DNA of 60,692 nt from the NCBI GenBank assembly GCA_025463265.1, contig JAOBWH010000060.1, positions 1 to 60,692 on the forward strand. The letters are read 5' to 3'. Position numbers and translations under genes: made by a program. The DNA comes from Ilumatobacteraceae bacterium (GTDB lineage: Bacteria; Actinomycetota; Acidimicrobiia; Acidimicrobiales; Iamiaceae). Positions 58,886-60,692 of this stretch are shown piece after piece. Position 1 is the first letter of the stretch. Every line of letters begins with the position of its first letter. The notes beneath the pieces are model-generated. The model was given only the letters and a program-made list of their open reading frames with translations. It was not told the DNA's origin and did no database searches.

Positions 58886-60415
58886 TCAGCGCTGGTGGTG
58901 GCGCTCGGTGGCGTGGGCGTAACTGGTTTCGAACTGGGGGACGAGGCCGTCCCAGGAGAGGTCGGCTTGTGCGTGTGCGAGCGCATTGGCGCCGCGCATC
59001 GTCATCTCCAGTGGGTTGTTCACGACCTCGGCGAGCACGCTGGTGAGGGCCTCGTGGTCATCTGGTGGGGTGAGCCAGCCGGTGGGTCGGCGCAGGTCGA
59101 GGTTCACCATGGACAGCAGGCCGCCGCTGGCGCAGGCAATGACGGGGAGGCCGACAGCCATGGCCTCGAGGGGAACCTGGGGGTAGGGATCTTCGACCGA
59201 TGGGACGATGAGCGCGTCGCAGGCCGCGAGCCCTGCGGGCAGGTCGTCGTGACCCCGCCACCCGGTGAAGTAGATGTCTTCGGCACCGACCTGGTCAGCC
59301 ACGGACACGGGGTGCTCCCCCTCCCACTCGCCGGGGTGGCCTCCCCAGATGACCAACGAGCAAGGACGGGTGAACTGGCTGCGGGCCTTGGCGAACGCCC
59401 GGATCAGCGCAGGAACTCGTTTGAAGTCGAGGAACCGACCGACGTAGAGCAACACGGTGGCGTCGTCGTCGACGCCGAGGAGCCGGTCGAGGTCGGCTTC
59501 GGTGTACGCGATGGTTCCGGGTGGTTGCGTCTCGGTCCAGCCCTGCGGGTCGTCAACGAGAGCCCGTCGGAACACCTCTCGCCGGGATCCCGGGGTGCGA
59601 GGCCGAGGGCAGAACCGCTCGATGTCGACCCCGTTGGGAATGGAGGTCACGTGATCGGGCGACAGGCCGAACATCGAGATCGCGCTGGCCCGGTTCTGCG
59701 GGGACACGGTGATCAGGTGGTCAGCCACGAGCGCCTCCCGGCGGAGCTTGTCCGCCCAGAACGCCCCGTGGCGCCAGGAGCTCCAGCGAGTTCCACGGAA
59801 CAGCTCGGTCTGCGCGGCATCGAGGAGGCGGTCCGTCTGGTTCGCGGTGATCACTGCTGAGGGCATGGTGGCGAGCGTCTCGCCGAGCGATGCCGCCACG
59901 GCCGTCCGCGCAGCGATCCCCTCGAGCAGCTTCATCTCGGTTCCGTGCAGGTGGACCACCATCGGCACCTGCGGCCAGTGGCGGTGCGCAGCGTCGAGCT
60001 GCGGTGTCAGGTGGTGGAGGTGGAACACGCTCGCGTCGGCGGCCCCAGCGGCTCGGAGCGGAGCGATGCACGCCGCCGACTAGTGATCGGCGAGCTCATG
60101 GGCCACCGAAGCGAAGACCACGTCGGGCACACCGGCGCGATCCTCGTACGACGGGTGCATCGGCAGAGGGGCTGCGATCGCATCGCCCCCGGCCTCGAAG
60201 CGGGCGGCCGCTTCGGTGGCATCGAGCTCATGGACGTCGAGACCGTCGAAGAACGTCCGGGCATTGGTCTCGACGCCTCTGACTCCGAGCGACCCGACCG
60301 CCAAGGACACCGATCGGCCTGCTCGCTCGAGCGCTGGACTCAGGTAGCGGACGACGTAGGCCGATCCGCCACGAGGGTAGAAGAGCAGCCCCATAACCAC
60401 TCGTCGTTCGACCAT
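58886..60415 (-). pseudogene. GT4-type glycosyltransferase with in-frame amber stop
   Basis: One 510-codon frame from ATG 60415 (or 60394) to 58886, broken by a TAG at 60080-60082 (codon 112), between VAHELADH and SAACIAPL. N-part: FYPRGGSAYVVRYLSPALE, the donor-side start of glycosyltransferase 4. C-part: VVHLHGTEMKLLEG, LLYVGRFLDFKRVPAL, IVPSVEDPYPQVPLEAMAVG, all intact. A second protein from GTG 60028 would lack the first Rossmann strand. Probably made as one enzyme before the mutation; a TAC to TAG change would restore it. Confidence 0.85.
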
Positions 60416-60556
60416 CTGCGCGGCACGGTACCCAGGCGCGCAACGGTTGCGGCCCAACGTGGAACATTCGAGGTGCTCGGGGACCCGGGACCCGATGCGT
60501 GATGAACCCCAGCACGGACTCGTCGGCAACGTCTGGCATGACCATGGCGGAAGGTT

Positions 60557-60570
60557 GGGACCTTCGACTC
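60557..60570 (+). promoter_or_regulatory. DosR-like box (GGGACCTTCGACTC)
   Basis: Preceded by TT, giving TTGGGACCTTCGACTC, a good left half and weaker right half. 36 bases before the PPOX start at 60607. Confidence 0.45.
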
Positions 60571-60606
60571 TCGATGGGTCTGCGCATCCGAGACACTGTG
60601 AGAGGC

Positions 60607-60692
60607 ATGACAACGCCTCGTGCAAGCATGGACTGGTCCGGCCTCGAGATCCTCGACACCGATGAGTGCTTCCGCAAGCTGGGTCGGGGTGC
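60607..60692 (+). CDS. PPOX-family flavoprotein N-terminus, runs off window
   Basis: ATG 60607 with GAGAGG just upstream; ATG 60628 also possible. About 28 residues visible, including SGLEILDTDECFRKL, the usual start of PPOX-like split-barrel proteins. Rest lies beyond the right edge. A DosR-like box is 36 bases before the start. Confidence 0.7.
   Translation, partial: MTTPRASMDWSGLEILDTDECFRKLGRG

Overview
High-GC (roughly 70%) chromosomal DNA from an actinobacterium. Three things point, by recall rather than by search, to the Acidimicrobiia (Iamia-like): repeated DUF4214 surface proteins, an HD-GYP protein with an Ig-like tail, and many GAF-ANTAR and PP2C regulators. I see no rRNA, tRNA or CRISPR array. 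Genes are dense on both strands, and many start GTG or overlap the previous stop by 4 bp.

Layout. 1-9.6 kb: partial TadE-like gene, a lipoprotein, a GGDEF-EAL protein with a cupredoxin lipoprotein, an RsbW-type kinase facing a STAS protein, a PAS-GAF3-PP2C phosphatase, a membrane GAF-GGDEF cyclase and a 29-aa membrane peptide. 10-14.4 kb: a short-chain dehydrogenase gene split by a 3,407-bp IS1-family element with 18-bp terminal inverted repeats and an 8-bp target duplication. Its cargo is a small GGxKGG protein, an XRE-ImmA/IrrE protease with a coupled partner, and an ANTAR-domain protein. 14.4-22 kb: PLP racemase with DUF1611 protein, dipeptidase E, PAS-GGDEF cyclase, a second RsbW-type kinase, a STAS-GAF-ANTAR fusion, and GAF-ANTAR coupled to a ferredoxin. 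22-30.6 kb: surface proteins, a VOC protein, HD-GYP, WS/DGAT acyltransferase, small membrane proteins. 30.7-41 kb: a complete arginine deiminase set (antiporter-like permease, arcA, arcB, arcC) with a DevS-like GAF histidine kinase, a PPOX flavoprotein, a GAF-ANTAR protein and an ABC exporter. 41-49.6 kb: cupredoxin lipoprotein, methyltransferase, kinase remnant with PepSY protein, ZIP transporter, several surface proteins. 50-60.7 kb: heme oxygenase with a bacteriophytochrome-PP2C phosphatase, an OmpR-type two-component pair, a DoxX-Rieske gene with a frameshift, DUF1232, an IS6 remnant beside a VOC gene, PPOX proteins and a glycosyltransferase gene broken by an amber codon.

How it fits together. 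The window is signal-processing territory: two PP2C phosphatases (one apparently red-light controlled), two RsbW kinases, STAS modules, four ANTAR proteins and four c-di-GMP proteins, but no sigma factor. The best candidate for an unrecognised system is a hypoxia-type regulon. An identical 13-mer (TGACCTTCGGCCC), close to the half-site pattern of mycobacterial DosR/DevR boxes, occurs twice as an inverted pair between the divergent permease and arcA, and once between the GAF-ANTAR and ABC genes. Looser versions precede the PPOX-arcC-kinase operon, DUF1232 and a second PPOX gene. The kinase in that operon resembles DevS/DosT. I infer that arginine fermentation is placed under oxygen control here. 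The second candidate is the cargo-bearing IS1-family element that moves an ANTAR antiterminator.
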